64,000 bases of DNA from an uncultured Bulleidia sp. Its GTDB lineage: Bacteria; Bacillota_I; Bacilli_A; Erysipelotrichales; Erysipelotrichaceae. The stretch lies in assembly GCA_934754415.1 (NCBI GenBank), contig CAKVIS010000004.1, positions 28,279-92,278 of the forward strand, given 5' to 3'. This document shows, piece after piece, positions 28,551-37,835 of the stretch. The translations under genes were made by a program, and so were the position numbers. Under the pieces are notes generated by a model that had not been told where the DNA came from, did no database searches, and worked only from the letters and a program-made list of their open reading frames with translations. How positions within the stretch are numbered: the first letter of the stretch is position 1; every line of letters begins with the position of its first letter.

Positions 28551-28575
28551 CTCTTTTCAAATTTGATTTTTCAGA

Positions 28576-28752
28576 TTATTTCTGAGAAATGCACTGAACT
28601 GGACATGTTCCCATACATGTTCCACAATCAATACATACATCTTCGTTGCACTGTGACTTACCTTCATCGTTTAATGTAAGAGCAGAAACAGGGCAAACTC
28701 CTGTACATGCACCACAACCGATGCACTGATCCTGATCAACTGTAACTGGCAT
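28576..28752 (-). CDS. 2[4Fe-4S] ferredoxin (clostridial type)
   Basis: A 58-residue protein, translated by hand, with two complete C-x2-C-x2-C-x3-C-P clusters: CIGCGACTGVCP (residues 10-21) and CIDCGTCMGTCP (40-51). These hold two 4Fe-4S centres. Small, acidic and soluble, it is a low-potential electron carrier for anaerobic metabolism (for example with pyruvate:ferredoxin oxidoreductase). AGGAGG lies ten bases before the ATG. It has its own good promoter and terminator, so it is monocistronic and probably highly expressed. Confidence 0.95.
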   Translation of the reverse strand: MPVTVDQDQCIGCGACTGVCPVSALTLNDEGKSQCNEDVCIDCGTCMGTCPVQCISQK

Positions 28753-28777
28753 TTTGTTAAGCCTCCTTCATGTGGAT

Positions 28778-28806
28778 ATTCTAGCATTTTTACCCACCTG
28801 TTTCAA
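28778..28806 (-). promoter_or_regulatory. Promoter of the ferredoxin gene
   Basis: Minus-strand -35 TTGAAA (28801-28806) and -10 TAGAAT (28778-28783), spacer 17 bp. Confidence 0.75.
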
Positions 28807-28871
28807 CACTTTGATGAAATGTTAGATTGTTAAAAAACATGCTCAAACAGTTAGCTTTTTCTAACTTTAAA

Positions 28872-28900
28872 AGAGAAAAAAAGCTATCTTTCGATAGCTT
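28872..28900 (-). terminator. Terminator of rny
   Basis: An 8-bp AAGCTATC / GATAGCTT stem with a GAAA loop, then seven T on the minus strand. It overlaps the rny stop codon. Confidence 0.92.
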
Positions 28901-30449
28901 ATTTGGCAAGTTCCTGTACTCTTACTTCACGGATAAGAGTAACTTTAATCTGTCCAGGATATGTCAGTTCATTTTCAATCTTTTCACGAATATCGTGTGC
29001 AATCTTAACCATAGTGATGTCATCTACCTTTTCAGGTTTTACCATAACTCTGACTTCTCTTCCTGCCTGAATTGCAAAGGCTCTTTCAACCCCTTCAAAA
29101 CCAGTAGCAATCTTTTCAAGACTTTCCAGACGATTGATATATCCTTCCATGGATTCGTAACGTGCACCAGGTCTTGCAGCAGACAAAGTATCAGCTGCAG
29201 CAACAAGTACAGAAATGATATCCTGTGCTTCCGCATCCCCATGATGACTTTCAATGGCATTGATAACAATAGGATTTTCACCATATTTCTTGGCATATTT
29301 CACACCAAGTTCCACGTGGCTTCCTTCCTGTTCAAAGTCTACTGCTTTGCCAATATCATGTAACAGCCCAGCACGTCTTGCAAGTGCCTGATTCAGGCCT
29401 AATTCTGCAGCCATAAGTCCAGAGAACTGAGCTACTTCAATAGAATGCTGTAAAGCATTCTGTCCATAGGAATATCTGTAACGCAGTCTGCCAATCAGAC
29501 GTACTAGTTCCTTGTTCATTCTGCCAATACCAAGTTTAAAGATAGTTTCATTACCAATCTTTAAAACAGTTTCTTCAAGATCACGTGTTGTCTTTTCAAC
29601 TACTTCTTCAATTCTTCCTGGCTGAATACGGCCATCTTTCATTAAAGTTTCCAAAGACTGACGTGCAATTTCTCTTCGAATCGGATCAAAACAGGAAACA
29701 GTGATAATATCAGGCGTATCGTCAATAATCAGATCCACACCTGTTGCCTGTTCAATAGCTTTAATGTTACGACCTTCTCTACCGATAATACGGCCTTTCA
29801 TTTCTTCACTTGTCAAAGTGACTGTAGAAACAGTTCTTTCAATAACTTCTTCCTGTGAATAACGATGAATTGCTGCAGCAATGACATTACGTGCATTTTC
29901 TGTAGCTTGATTTTCTGCTTCTTCCTGTTGTTCATGGATATACTGTGCTACTTCTTTTTCACACATCTTTGCCGTAATATCCATCAGTTCTTTATGTGCA
30001 TCTTCCTGAGATAAGTGTGAGACTTTTTCCAAAACCTGAACCTGCTCATCGATACGGGATTGCAGTTCTTCTTTCTGCTTCTCGATGTCTGCAAGTTTGT
30101 TATCAATAGACTTATTTTTTTCGTTCAGCTTCTTTTCACTGTTAGCTAAGTTCTGTTCTCTGAAATTCAGACTGTCTTCACGACGAAGAAGTTTGTTCTC
30201 AAACTGCTGAATTTTATTCTGCTGAGTTTTTATTTCCTTCTCCGCCTGCAGCTGCATGTCATACACACGCTGCTTTCCGTCTAAAGTTGCCTGACGAACT
30301 ACCGTTTCAGCTTTAGAATTAGCTTCTTTAATAATGTCTTCTGACTCAAGTTTTGCTTTTGTAAGCCCTTTTTTATTGAGTATAGACATGATGCCCACAC
30401 CCACTAAAACACCAATCCCAGTGAAAAGTACAAAATACAGAGCGTCCAT
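28899..30449 (-). CDS. rny: Ribonuclease Y
   Basis: A 516-residue membrane-anchored endoribonuclease that starts mRNA decay. It has one N-terminal transmembrane helix, a long coiled coil (about residues 25-200), a KH domain (GRIIGREGRNIKAIEQATGVD) and an HD domain (RRAGLLHDIGKA...SHVELG...ESHHGD). The C-terminal region ends in the conserved TLIREVRVQE. I start at ATG 30449 (MDALYFVLF), eight bases after GGAGG; the ATG five codons upstream overlaps that site. Confidence 0.97.
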   Translation of the reverse strand: MDALYFVLFTGIGVLVGVGIMSILNKKGLTKAKLESEDIIKEANSKAETVVRQATLDGKQRVYDMQLQAEKEIKTQQNKIQQFENKLLRREDSLNFREQNLANSEKKLNEKNKSIDNKLADIEKQKEELQSRIDEQVQVLEKVSHLSQEDAHKELMDITAKMCEKEVAQYIHEQQEEAENQATENARNVIAAAIHRYSQEEVIERTVSTVTLTSEEMKGRIIGREGRNIKAIEQATGVDLIIDDTPDIITVSCFDPIRREIARQSLETLMKDGRIQPGRIEEVVEKTTRDLEETVLKIGNETIFKLGIGRMNKELVRLIGRLRYRYSYGQNALQHSIEVAQFSGLMAAELGLNQALARRAGLLHDIGKAVDFEQEGSHVELGVKYAKKYGENPIVINAIESHHGDAEAQDIISVLVAAADTLSAARPGARYESMEGYINRLESLEKIATGFEGVERAFAIQAGREVRVMVKPEKVDDITMVKIAHDIREKIENELTYPGQIKVTLIREVRVQELAK

Positions 30450-30498
30450 ACTCTTTTCCTCCATTCATTGTGATTGTGAGATATTATTCCCAATCAAT

Positions 30499-30527
30499 AT
30501 TATACGGTTTTAACAGAGTTTTCACAA
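30499..30527 (-). promoter_or_regulatory. Promoter of rny
   Basis: Minus-strand -35 TTGTGA (30522-30527) and -10 TATAAT (30499-30504), spacer 17 bp. Confidence 0.75.
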
Positions 30528-30550
30528 GCAAAATCCAATTCCTGTCTAAA

Positions 30551-30582
30551 AAATGAAAAAGCTGTCGAGATTCCGACAGCTT
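30551..30582 (-). terminator. Terminator of recA
   Basis: A 9-bp AAGCTGTCG / CGACAGCTT stem (GAATCT loop) followed by TTTCATTTTTT on the minus strand. Confidence 0.85.
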
Positions 30583-31618
30583 ACTCACTTACAGTTTCTT
30601 CTTTTCCAAAATACAGGTCATGAATCTTATTTTCCAACTCCTGTAATACATCCGGATGTGTTTCCACAAAAGCTCTTGCAGCGTTCAGACCCTGTCCGAT
30701 TTTTTCTCCATTATAGGAGAACCAGGCACCAGATTTTAATACATAATCGTTTTCTACAGCAATATTTAATACTTCATCTATATGAGAAATACCCTTACCG
30801 TAAATCATATTTACTGTTGCTACTTTAAATGGTGGAGCAACCTTGTTTTTCACAACCTTGATCTTTGTGATACTGCCATAGGCATCTGTACCATTCTTCA
30901 GTGTCTCTCCGCGTCTTACATCCAGACGTACGGAAGAATAGAACTTTAATGCTCTTCCACCAGGTGTTGTTTCCGGATTACCAAACATAACACCTACTTT
31001 TTCACGTAACTGGTTGATAAAGATAGCGGTTGTATTGGAATGATTCATTGCACCGGCAAGTTTTCTCATGGCTTTGGACATCAGTCTTGCCTGCAAACCT
31101 ACAGAAGAATCACCCATTTCTCCATCTAATTCCGCCTGAGGTACAAGTGCGGCAACAGAGTCAATGACCACAAGATCAATGGCACCTGACTTTACCAGTA
31201 CTTCACAGATATCCAATGCCTGCTCACCAGAATCTGGCTGAGATAGAATCAACTCATCAATATCCACGCCCAATGCTTTGGCATATTGAGGGTCAATGGC
31301 ATTTTCCGCATCAATAAATGCACATCTTCCACCCATTTTCTGACATTCTGCAATAGCATGTAATGCAAGGGTTGTTTTACCACTGGATTCAGGACCGAAA
31401 ATTTCAATAATTCTTCCTTTTGGATATCCACCAATTCCCAGTGCAACATCCAGAGCAATGGATCCGGAAGGAATTGCATCAATAGCAACATTGGCACGAT
31501 CTCCCAGTTTCATGATGGAACCTTTACCGTATTCTTTTTCAATGGCTTTCAAAGCTTCATTCAGCAAAGCTTCCTTTTTGTCGTCTGTAACTGTTTTTGT
31601 ATCATCTTTTCTTGGCAT
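30581..31618 (-). CDS. recA: Recombinase RecA
   Basis: A 345-residue RecA. Walker A GPESSGKT is at residues 75-82, and the MAW segment ([20 protein letters not shown]), L1/L2 loops ([20 protein letters not shown]) and C-terminal domain are intact. It performs strand exchange and SOS coprotease activity. AAGGAG precedes the ATG. It starts 47 bases after pgsA. I see no perfect LexA (SOS) box immediately upstream. Confidence 0.99.
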   Translation of the reverse strand: MPRKDDTKTVTDDKKEALLNEALKAIEKEYGKGSIMKLGDRANVAIDAIPSGSIALDVALGIGGYPKGRIIEIFGPESSGKTTLALHAIAECQKMGGRCAFIDAENAIDPQYAKALGVDIDELILSQPDSGEQALDICEVLVKSGAIDLVVIDSVAALVPQAELDGEMGDSSVGLQARLMSKAMRKLAGAMNHSNTTAIFINQLREKVGVMFGNPETTPGGRALKFYSSVRLDVRRGETLKNGTDAYGSITKIKVVKNKVAPPFKVATVNMIYGKGISHIDEVLNIAVENDYVLKSGAWFSYNGEKIGQGLNAARAFVETHPDVLQELENKIHDLYFGKEETVSE

Positions 31619-31665
31619 ATATGCTTTCTCCTTACATTTATACTATTCACTAAAAATGTAATTTT

Positions 31666-32259
31666 TTACTTAGATTCTAAAATATCTTCTTTTGTCTGAT
31701 TAAAATACTGTATACCGGATACCATGGAAACAAAAGCAGCAAACCATAATAAAATTTCACTGACCGGTAACCCAAACATTTCAAAAGGAAGATTATTCAA
31801 TAAAACTACAGCAACTGTCACCATCTGTAAAACTGTTTTGATTTTTCCCATCATGCCTGCAGCTACTACCTTTCCGTTTGTAGCAGCAACCATTCTGCAT
31901 CCGTCAACAATAGTATCACGTGCAACCATGATAATAACCGGTACTACAGGAATAATACCTCTTGAAGCAAACAGTAAAAACATGGAAGTTGTCAGTAACT
32001 TATCTGCAATAGGATCTGCAAACTTTCCAAATGTTGTAATCAGATTCTGGCTTCTGGCAATATGTCCATCCAGAGCGTCTGTTACAGCCGCAAGAACATA
32101 AAGAGCCAGAACAATCAGATTGATGCTAGATAATTCCACTCCACCAATATGGAAAATAACCGGAGTCAATCCAATCGCGCTGTATGGAAATAAATACACA
32201 AGAATAATGACTGGAATCATAACCATTCTCATGATTGTTAATCTGTTAGGTAAATTCAT
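31666..32259 (-). CDS. pgsA: CDP-diacylglycerol-glycerol-3-phosphate 3-phosphatidyltransferase
   Basis: A 197-residue integral membrane enzyme making phosphatidylglycerophosphate. The CDP-alcohol phosphotransferase motif D-G-x2-A-R-x8-G-x3-D-x3-D is visible (TDALDGHIARSQNLITTFGKFADPIADKL, residues about 70-100). It begins MNLPNRLTIMRM, typical of PgsA, with AGGAGG upstream. An open frame continuing 70 codons upstream is rejected because it runs through the RNase P RNA. pgsA-recA order is conserved in Bacillota. Confidence 0.97.
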   Translation of the reverse strand: MNLPNRLTIMRMVMIPVIILVYLFPYSAIGLTPVIFHIGGVELSSINLIVLALYVLAAVTDALDGHIARSQNLITTFGKFADPIADKLLTTSMFLLFASRGIIPVVPVIIMVARDTIVDGCRMVAATNGKVVAAGMMGKIKTVLQMVTVAVVLLNNLPFEMFGLPVSEILLWFAAFVSMVSGIQYFNQTKEDILESK

Positions 32260-32269
32260 TTTTTCCTCC

Positions 32270-32296
32270 TGTGGTTTCAAAACCACAATGATTATA
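32270..32296 (-). promoter_or_regulatory. pgsA promoter with palindromic operator-like site
   Basis: Minus-strand -10 TATAAT (32291-32296), preceded by TGG (extended -10). The expected start point falls in an 18-bp near-perfect palindrome TGTGGTTTCAAAACCACA (32270-32287), which also touches the ribosome binding site. It could be a repressor site or a 5' hairpin. Confidence 0.5.
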
Positions 32297-32302
32297 CCAT
32301 AA

Positions 32303-32344
32303 GAAAAAAGAAAAAAAGGAAGAAGGTGCTTTATGCATCTTCCT
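32303..32344 (-). terminator. Terminator of rnpB
   Basis: A GGAAG...CTTCC stem with internal pairing of TGC/GCA, followed by seven T and TCTTTTTTC on the minus strand. Confidence 0.85.
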
Positions 32345-32712
32345 CCGTAACTTTCCAACTGATGTAAGCCATGTTCTGTACTTCTAAAAAGAAGTGGCAA
32401 CCATTTATCTCTGCACTTGCGTACAGCTTCCTTGTAATTTCGGTTCATCCTCGGAAGTTCCCCTACCAAATTTGGGTTTCTCGCTTGCGGGGTTTATCTC
32501 GTTCCACCTGTATCGTTTCCCATACAGCTTCGTCACTGTGACACCTTAAGGGTCTATACCATGAGATTGCTCTTTTAGGTTTCAACTCCGCCGTCACCTG
32601 AAATCAGGTGCCTGGCCTTATTGATTGGACCAGCACAAACACTACATTCATCACAGAATGTGCGAGCATGGACTTTCCTCTACCGCTACCGGCAGCGATT
32701 GCCCACAGAAAG
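32340..32712 (-). ncRNA. rnpB: RNase P RNA (class B)
   Basis: About 370 bases on the minus strand. Near the 5' end is the P4 segment GAGGAAAGTCCATGCTCGC; in the middle are GACGAAGC, GGAAACGATACAGG and the Bacillus-type AACCCAAATTTGGTAGGGG; near the 3' end is the ACAGAACATGGCTTACA signature. These define the ribozyme that matures tRNA 5' ends, and the insertions fit class B. It directly follows gpsB, as in Bacillus. Exact ends are approximate (3' end about 32340, 5' end about 32712). Confidence 0.96.
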
Positions 32713-32723
32713 AAAGTTTTGTT

Positions 32724-33074
32724 TTAGTGTTTACGATTGGAATCGTTATTGTTGTTAAAGACTTCATTTTCCAGCTTGGATAAACGCTTGAGAATATCCA
32801 CGTTGTTAGCGCCCTGCAACATAGGGTTGCTGTCTTTACTGATAGCGCGTTCCTTTCCTTCCAGTTCGACCATCTTTGCTCTGAGTAAAGCATTGGTCTT
32901 CTCCAGATCACTTACTTTTTGCTGTAAAGAATCTACCATATCCTGATACATCTGATAATCTTCAATGACTTCATCCAGCATATGATCTACTTCGTTGGAA
33001 TCATACCCTTTAAAATCAATAGAAAACTTTTTATTCACAATATCTAATGGTGTGAGATGTAACTTATCTGCCAT
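32724..33074 (-). CDS. gpsB: Cell division regulator GpsB
   Basis: A 116-residue DivIVA-like protein. The membrane-binding N-terminus (LHLTPLDIVNKKFSIDFKGYDSNEVDHMLDEV) is followed by a coiled coil with Leu heptads and a short C-terminal helix (ILKRLSKLENEVF). GpsB couples PBPs to the division site. AGGAGG precedes the ATG. It is transcribed opposite to recU-pbp1A, which places it next to a PBP gene as in other Bacillota, and it is probably co-transcribed with rnpB. Confidence 0.95.
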   Translation of the reverse strand: MADKLHLTPLDIVNKKFSIDFKGYDSNEVDHMLDEVIEDYQMYQDMVDSLQQKVSDLEKTNALLRAKMVELEGKERAISKDSNPMLQGANNVDILKRLSKLENEVFNNNNDSNRKH

Positions 33075-33093
33075 GGCCGATCCTCCTTTATAA

Positions 33094-33122
33094 ATTATCC
33101 CATTTCACATTTAAAAAATCAA
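33094..33122 (-). promoter_or_regulatory. Promoter of gpsB-rnpB
   Basis: Minus-strand -35 TTGATT (33117-33122) and -10 GATAAT (33094-33099), spacer 17 bp. Confidence 0.7.
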
Positions 33123-33151
33123 TATTTCTTCCTTAATTATGTGAACAACTG

Positions 33152-33157
33152 TATAAT
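33152..33157 (+). promoter_or_regulatory. Probable -10 of recU-pbp1A
   Basis: Plus-strand TATAAT 21 bases upstream of the recU ATG; the -35 region is weak. Confidence 0.45.
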
Positions 33158-33178
33158 TGTTTATGGTAATCTTTAATT

Positions 33179-33763
33179 ATGATTAAATATCCAAACGGAA
33201 AAACATGTGTAACTGCATTGCCCTCTTCCTTGCCGGAAAAGAAATATACCGGTGGCAGAGGCATGGAGTTAGAGAAAGAAATTAACCTGACAAACAGCTT
33301 TTATCTGTCCAATGATATTGCTGTGATTCATAAAAAGCCTACACCTGTAACAGTCGTAAAAGTAGATTATCCGCGACGCAGTTCGGCAAAGATTACTGAA
33401 GCATATTTCAAATTACCAAGTACAACAGATTACAATGGTATTTATAAAGGAAGGTATATAGATTTTGAAGCAAAGGACAACCAGTCATTGACTTCATTTC
33501 CATTGAAGTCCATACATGCACACCAGATTAAACACCTGGCTGCAGTTTTAAGACATGGCGCCATAGCCTTTGTTATTATACGATTTATCAAAAAAAACGA
33601 GACTTTCTACTGCCCGGCAGATAAAGTCATAGACTTTTATACTACAACGGAAAGGTCATCAATTCCTTACACCTGGTTTTCAGAAAATGCCTATAAAATA
33701 CCTGCATCTTATTTAAAACCAGTAGATTATTTAGCTGTTATAGATACATTATATTTCAAATAA
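33179..33763 (+). CDS. recU: Holliday junction resolvase RecU
   Basis: A 194-residue RecU. It begins MIKYPNGKT as in other Bacillota, has the GGRGMELEKEINLTNSFY segment, and shows the nuclease residues in YPRRSSAKITEAYF (about 63-76), TDYNGIYKGRYIDFEAKD (81-98) and the later HAHQIKHL. It cleaves four-way junctions and acts with RuvAB (9123-10723). Only a weak ribosome binding site is visible (GGTAATC). It sits 15 bases before the PBP gene, the conserved recU-ponA pair. Confidence 0.96.
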   Translation: MIKYPNGKTCVTALPSSLPEKKYTGGRGMELEKEINLTNSFYLSNDIAVIHKKPTPVTVVKVDYPRRSSAKITEAYFKLPSTTDYNGIYKGRYIDFEAKDNQSLTSFPLKSIHAHQIKHLAAVLRHGAIAFVIIRFIKKNETFYCPADKVIDFYTTTERSSIPYTWFSENAYKIPASYLKPVDYLAVIDTLYFK

Positions 33764-33778
33764 AAAGGAGAATGTGTA

Positions 33779-36544
33779 ATGAGAAAAAACAAAAAAAATA
33801 CACCTAAAATCATAAAAAAGAAGTTTGATTTCTTTAGTTTCTTCACGTGTATACTTGTCGTTCTGGTTGGCATTGAACTGGTTGTCGGTACCGCTGGCAT
33901 CACTACCCTCAATGCCATGTTAAAAGGTACACCGACACTCGATGTTGAACAGTTATATTCTCAGGAATCCACACGTATCTTTGATGCTGACGGCAATCAG
34001 ATTTCCGACGTTGGTGAACAGTTAAGAGAGAATATGTCTTATGATGAGTTCCCTGAATCCCTGATTGATGCATTCGTTTCCGTAGAAGACTCCAGATTCT
34101 TTAAGCACAACGGTTTCGACCCATCCAGATTCATTGCCTCCATCATAAATACTGTACGTAACGGCAATACACAGGGTGGTTCCACATTCACCATGCAGTT
34201 AGTCAAACTCACCTACTTCTTTGTAGATACAGGTAATGAAGCAACAAGCGTAACTTCAGAAAAGAATGTAGAGTATAAAGTACAGCAGATTGCCATGGCA
34301 CTGGAGCTGGAGAAACAGGCTTCCAAGAAAGAAATCTTTGAAATGTATCTGAATAAGATGAACTTTGGAGGATCTGGTAATATTCGTGGTGTTGAAAAGG
34401 CAAGTGAATACTACTTTAATAAACGTGTCACAGATCTGAACCTTTCAGAAAGTGCACTGCTTGCCGGTATCATTAACTCCCCATACTATTATGATCCGAT
34501 GAATTATCTGGATTATTCCACTCAAAGAAGAAATGTTGTATTAGCTCTGATGTTAAGACATGGATACATCACCCAGGAAGAATACAGTCTTGCAAAGAGT
34601 ATCAACGTAGAAGATTTATTATATGACCACACCACAGATAACGTGGAAAGCGGCAATCCGTATCAGGCATACATAGATGCCGTCTTACTTGAAGCAGAAC
34701 AGATTACAGGTCAGGATCCATTCACAGTCGCCATGGATATTCATACAGCGATGAATCCAGAAGCTCAGTCATTGAGCGATGCCATCTGTGCAGGACAATA
34801 CGATGAGGTATGGTTCCCGGCAGATCAGGTAGAACTTGGTTTTGTAACCATGAACAACCAGAATGGTGAAGTAATTGCCATTGGTGGTGGAAGAAACTAT
34901 TCTTCTAACGGTGGTGCCGGATTATTAAATCATGGTACTGCAGTATATCACTCCCCTGGTTCCAGCGTAAAACCGTTTATGTCTTATGCACTTGCCTTTG
35001 AAAATCTAGGATGGGCAACAAGCCATGTAGTATGCGATGAACCTGTCGGTTCCAGAGAATGGATATTCTCCAACTTTGATGGAGTCTACAGAGGTGATGT
35101 AACATTAGAATATGCAATTCAGACTTCCTTAAACACACCTGCTATTGCAGCTATGTATGAAGAATTTGAAACCATGGGATATGATAACGTTGCTAAATAT
35201 GTTGAAAGTCTGGATTTCTCCAGATATTCCTATGATATGTTCGATGTAGCATGGGCAATTGGTGGTAACGAATTCTATGCTAGTCCTGAAGAAATTGCTC
35301 AGGCACACAGTATGCTGATCAATGGTGGTAAACTGTATAAAGCGCATACTATCCGTACTATCACCTACCGTTCCGGCACAAAAGATCCAATCACTGTTTC
35401 AGAACTTGAAGAATATCAGCCAAAACAGGTGCTCAGTCCTCAGGCAGCTTACTTATCTACCTATATGATGAACAAGGTTGTATGGTCATCAGAATATAAC
35501 TATGCACAGATCTTACAAAGATCTTATGCGACATATGCAAAATCCGGTACCAGTGACTATGGTGACGACGCTGTACAATATGGCATTCCAGAAGGAGCAC
35601 GTAAAGATAAATGGATGGTATGTTCTACAAGTGAATACACCACTGCAGTATGGAATGGTTTTGATAAAGCCGATGCAAATGTACAATCCTGGTTCTCCGA
35701 TGACTGGGACAGCCTGAACATTCCAGGCCGTGTATGTTCAGCAATGCTGGATCAGCTAAATGCTGATCATACCCCTGCCGATGTACAGCAGCCAGACGGA
35801 ATTTCCTCTATCACGCACATCAAAGGTGTATATCCATATGTCTCTACTATTGAAGGTATGGATTCTGAATATGTAACTACAGGTCTGATCAAGACAGAAT
35901 TCAATAAACTGAATTCTCCTCAGGGAGCTGATTCCGTAAAGGATCTGACAACTTTTACAGCAAGTTATTCCGGTAACGATCAGCTGCTGCCATCTGATGG
36001 AACATTGACTCTGAAATGGGCCGATTACCCTGATGCAGATAAACTGAAAGTTGCTGAGCAGGAAAAAGACATTTCCCTAAAATATGGAGATACTGTCATA
36101 CGAGCCGCAACAGGCAAACGTATGTTTGACTACTCCTGGGTATATGGTCCAATCCAGTATAAAGCAAGACTTGAAGGCTCTGACGGTTCTTCTCAGGAAC
36201 TTGCCACAGATCAATCCACTTATACACAGACAGTCTCATTGAGCCCTGGTGTAACGTATACAGTCAAAGGATACTATGGTTATGAAAAACTCGGAGGTAA
36301 TTCCAATGAGGTAACAGCTCAGGTATTCACTGTTCCTGAAACTATCCAGATTCCTGTCTATACTACTTCACAGGAATACAAAGACTGGGCAGAAGCTAAC
36401 GGAATTAAAGTGGACATTACAGAATCCCATGGTGCAAAAGATACAAGTGTCACCTACAATAATGTGGATATTACAGGTATAAATGTTAACAAGACTGTTG
36501 TTCAGACAGGAAAAATCAATGTAGTTATCCCATATCAAAAATAA
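33779..36544 (+). CDS. pbp1A: Class A penicillin-binding protein (PBP1A-like)
   Basis: A 921-residue bifunctional peptidoglycan synthase. A basic N-terminus and one membrane helix (about residues 20-42) precede the GT51 glycosyltransferase domain (VEDSRFFKHNGFDPSRF, GGSTFTMQLVK). The transpeptidase domain has the motifs S-x-x-K (SSVK near residue 396), S-x-N (SLN near 448) and KSG (AKSGTSDYG near 587). A roughly 150-residue C-terminal extension contains a fibronectin-like stretch and a final PASTA-like segment (DWAEANGIKVDITES). GGAG precedes the ATG. It is co-transcribed with recU. Confidence 0.95.
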   Translation: MRKNKKNTPKIIKKKFDFFSFFTCILVVLVGIELVVGTAGITTLNAMLKGTPTLDVEQLYSQESTRIFDADGNQISDVGEQLRENMSYDEFPESLIDAFVSVEDSRFFKHNGFDPSRFIASIINTVRNGNTQGGSTFTMQLVKLTYFFVDTGNEATSVTSEKNVEYKVQQIAMALELEKQASKKEIFEMYLNKMNFGGSGNIRGVEKASEYYFNKRVTDLNLSESALLAGIINSPYYYDPMNYLDYSTQRRNVVLALMLRHGYITQEEYSLAKSINVEDLLYDHTTDNVESGNPYQAYIDAVLLEAEQITGQDPFTVAMDIHTAMNPEAQSLSDAICAGQYDEVWFPADQVELGFVTMNNQNGEVIAIGGGRNYSSNGGAGLLNHGTAVYHSPGSSVKPFMSYALAFENLGWATSHVVCDEPVGSREWIFSNFDGVYRGDVTLEYAIQTSLNTPAIAAMYEEFETMGYDNVAKYVESLDFSRYSYDMFDVAWAIGGNEFYASPEEIAQAHSMLINGGKLYKAHTIRTITYRSGTKDPITVSELEEYQPKQVLSPQAAYLSTYMMNKVVWSSEYNYAQILQRSYATYAKSGTSDYGDDAVQYGIPEGARKDKWMVCSTSEYTTAVWNGFDKADANVQSWFSDDWDSLNIPGRVCSAMLDQLNADHTPADVQQPDGISSITHIKGVYPYVSTIEGMDSEYVTTGLIKTEFNKLNSPQGADSVKDLTTFTASYSGNDQLLPSDGTLTLKWADYPDADKLKVAEQEKDISLKYGDTVIRAATGKRMFDYSWVYGPIQYKARLEGSDGSSQELATDQSTYTQTVSLSPGVTYTVKGYYGYEKLGGNSNEVTAQVFTVPETIQIPVYTTSQEYKDWAEANGIKVDITESHGAKDTSVTYNNVDITGINVNKTVVQTGKINVVIPYQK

Positions 36545-36551
36545 GATAAAT

Positions 36552-36580
36552 AAAAGAGATTTCTCGAGAAATCTCTTTTA
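36552..36580. terminator. Bidirectional terminator between pbp1A and nth
   Basis: A perfect AAAAGAGATTTC / GAAATCTCTTTT palindrome with a TCGA loop and T-tracts on both strands. Confidence 0.92.
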
Positions 36581-37219
36581 TTTTGTCTTATGTTTTATGT
36601 ACGCACAGAAATCTTTAAACGGGCATTGTTCACACTTGGGATTTCGACTTGTGCAGTAATATCTTCCAAAGAAGATCATCTGATGATGAGCTTTTGTCCA
36701 TCTCTCTTTCGGAAGTTTCCTTTTCAGTTTTGTTTCAACCTGTAGTAAAGAATCATCGGGTTTTGCAAGAGTCAGTCTTTTGGATACCCTGTTCACATGT
36801 GTGTCCACAGCAATACTGGGTACTCCAAAACATTCACTGAGAATGACATTGGCACACTTTCTTCCCACCCCTTCTAAAGTACAAAGCTCTTTCATTGTAG
36901 AAGGAATTTCTCCGTGATATTTTTCCACTACTGTCTTAGCCATCATCTGAATGGAGCGTGCTTTGTTCCTGTAAAGACCAAGTGTATGAATGCAATCTTC
37001 CACATCCTTCAGATTACTTTCAGCAAGAGCATATACTGTTGGATATTTTGCAAATAAAGCCGGTGTAACTTTATTGACAGAAGCATCTGTAGTCTGAGCG
37101 CTCAAAATGACTGCTACAGTCATCTCATAGTTATTTGTATGTTCCAGCTCACATCTTGCTTGTGGAAACATTTCAGCTATTGTATCTAAGATTTCTACAG
37201 GCGTTGGTTTTTTAAGCAT
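36578..37219 (-). CDS. nth: Endonuclease III
   Basis: A 213-residue DNA glycosylase/AP lyase removing oxidised pyrimidines. Visible are the helix-hairpin-helix LEGVGRKCANVIL with the catalytic Lys (about residue 120), the catalytic Asp in VDTHVNRVSKRL (about 138), and the 4Fe-4S ligands C-x6-C-x2-C-x5-C (CTSRNPKCEQCPFKDFC). It overlaps the upstream dnaD-like gene by 8 bases, the conserved dnaD-nth pair of Bacillota. Confidence 0.97.
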   Translation of the reverse strand: MLKKPTPVEILDTIAEMFPQARCELEHTNNYEMTVAVILSAQTTDASVNKVTPALFAKYPTVYALAESNLKDVEDCIHTLGLYRNKARSIQMMAKTVVEKYHGEIPSTMKELCTLEGVGRKCANVILSECFGVPSIAVDTHVNRVSKRLTLAKPDDSLLQVETKLKRKLPKERWTKAHHQMIFFGRYYCTSRNPKCEQCPFKDFCAYIKHKTK

Positions 37220-37757
37220 TGGTCCACACCTTCTCTATGTTATCTGCTGTATACCCTTTTGTTTTCCAATTAGATATAATCTTATCAATATATGGGAAAC
37301 TCAGCTTTTCATCAAGACTGGCCTGTCTTAAAGCATAGATGATTAATTTCTTATGCGTGGATTTTACCCACTCATTCAGCTTTTCCATTTCTCTTTCACT
37401 TAGTGGTCTTCCAAATTCAGATTCAAATGTATCAAACAGTGATCTGTCCATCACCTTGACACTTCTTTCACTGTCTGCCTCAAACAGACCGTTTAAACTC
37501 CACTTGGAGCCATTGGAGGTAGGAAAGATAGAAAGATAAGATCTTGCACATAAGGTAGACAATACCCTGTCCAGTTCATCCTGGGATTTGTTCAGTTTAT
37601 TAGATAAGCCTTCAAGATCAATTTCCTGATGGTGTTCATTCATAAAATCAATTAACAGGACCAGAACGACTTCATTACAATCCAGTCCAAGATTTTCCAT
37701 GTTATCTAATATCCAGTCTCTGTGAGAGACATAGTTTTGTTCATACCATTTTTTCAT
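37212..37757 (-). CDS. DnaD-like replication initiation protein
   Basis: A 181-residue protein with an N-terminal winged-helix-like part (LDCNEVVLVLLIDFMNEH, then LSNKLNKSQDELDRVLSTLC) and a C-terminal DnaD domain (FGRPLSEREMEKLNEWV, then YIDKIISNWKTKGYTADNIE). DnaD-type proteins help load the helicase at origins and restart forks. Its overlap with nth matches B. subtilis dnaD-nth. I start at ATG 37757, eight bases after GGAAG; the ATG two codons upstream is too near that site. Confidence 0.88.
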   Translation of the reverse strand: MKKWYEQNYVSHRDWILDNMENLGLDCNEVVLVLLIDFMNEHHQEIDLEGLSNKLNKSQDELDRVLSTLCARSYLSIFPTSNGSKWSLNGLFEADSERSVKVMDRSLFDTFESEFGRPLSEREMEKLNEWVKSTHKKLIIYALRQASLDEKLSFPYIDKIISNWKTKGYTADNIEKVWTNA

Positions 37758-37797
37758 ACACATTACTTCCAGTCACTCTATTATACTCCAAAGCAAA

Positions 37798-37826
37798 TTG
37801 AAAAATACATAAAGATTTGATAGACT
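37798..37826 (+). promoter_or_regulatory. Promoter of the 37836 gene
   Basis: Plus-strand -35 TTGAAA (37798-37803) and -10 TAGACT (37821-37826), spacer 17 bp. The -10 ends nine bases before the ATG, so the leader would be only a few bases. Confidence 0.6.
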
Positions 37827-37835
37827 GAACATACT

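Noticed and set aside
30551..31665. SOS (LexA) box for recA
   Set aside because: No GAAC-N4-GTTC or close palindrome is visible in the 47 bases before recA.
32260..32469. N-terminal extension of pgsA
   Set aside because: The frame runs through the conserved RNase P RNA, while MNLPNRLT at 32259 has AGGAGG and matches PgsA starts.
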